This document shows, in pieces, positions 47,039-47,196 of a stretch of DNA of 47,196 bases. The stretch is from Capniomyces stellatus (taxonomy: Eukaryota > Kickxellomycota > Harpellomycetes > Harpellales > Legeriomycetaceae). The stretch lies in assembly GCA_001661515.1 (NCBI GenBank), contig LUVW01000053.1:1-47196 (forward strand), written 5' to 3'. How positions within the stretch are numbered: the first letter of the stretch is position 1; every line of letters begins with the position of its first letter. A program made the translations under genes and the position numbers. The notes under the pieces were generated by a model that was not told the origin of the DNA, made no database searches, and saw nothing but the letters and a program-made list of their open reading frames with translations.

Positions 47039-47196
47039 ATGAAGTTCAGCACGTATATTCCGTTAGCTCTAGCTTTGGCACACCAGGCCTTTTCAGCACC
47101 TCAAAGCAAGCCTAATTTGGTGTTAGAACGCGTTGAATACAATTCAGGCACGGCACCTGGCCAATCGCAGACGAATGAATTATTTCCTAATTACGG
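47039..47196 (+). CDS. Secreted protein, partial (cut by window end)
   Basis: The frame starts MKFSTYIPLALALAHQAFSA, a typical signal peptide with a likely cleavage after AFSA. It then continues with a polar segment (PQSKPNLVLERVEY) to the end of the window without a stop. Only 52 codons are visible, so no family can be assigned. A propeptide of a secreted hydrolase is one possibility but unsupported. A TATA box precedes it. Confidence 0.65.
   Translation, partial: MKFSTYIPLALALAHQAFSAPQSKPNLVLERVEYNSGTAPGQSQTNELFPNY

Overview
This window looks like a fungal contig. Intergenic DNA is AT-rich, introns are short GT-AG introns (about 60-370 nt), and several genes carry TATA boxes at a fixed-looking distance from the start codon. 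The gene set is ordinary eukaryotic housekeeping (OST2/DAD1, a Rab2-type GTPase, an FG nucleoporin, ornithine decarboxylase, Argonaute, STN1, EAF6, RPN8, a USP36-like deubiquitinase). It also has non-LTR retrotransposon remains, a trypsin-like protease with a GPI-type tail, and secreted proteins. Trypsin-type proteases and an animal-like Argonaute in such AT-rich DNA would suit an early-diverging, possibly animal-associated fungus (for example Harpellales/Kickxellomycotina). That placement is inference.

Layout. 1-1919 is an inverted, essentially identical copy of 12949-14866 and carries the 5' part of the nucleoporin gene, cut by the window edge. 1920-12948 holds a secreted coiled-coil protein with a tiny collagen-like tail, a broken LINE piece, OST2, a Rab2 gene split into microexons, and a decayed membrane-protein-like frame. 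13465-19290 is a large eight-exon FG nucleoporin. 19632-21642 holds two tail-to-tail LINE fragments in a duplicated stretch of the ornithine decarboxylase 3' flank. The ODC gene follows on the minus strand. About 5 kb of apparently non-coding AT-rich DNA, with a short N gap, separates it from an intronless, slicer-competent Argonaute. Next come an unrecognised coiled-coil protein, a short STN1, another LINE RT remnant and the trypsin-like protease, all on the minus strand. EAF6 (+), RPN8 (-) and the USP36-like gene (+) follow. The window ends in the first 52 codons of a secreted protein.

The genes do not form one pathway. Points worth a second look are the perfect 1.9 kb inverted repeat, a Rab2 gene with 11- and 16-nt exons and no findable switch I exon, the LINE/ODC rearrangement, the strong 5'-G-rich to 3'-C-rich shift inside long genes, and two lineage-type secreted proteins. 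Splice sites were read by eye from GT/AG signals, frame continuity and family knowledge. No search or alignment was run.
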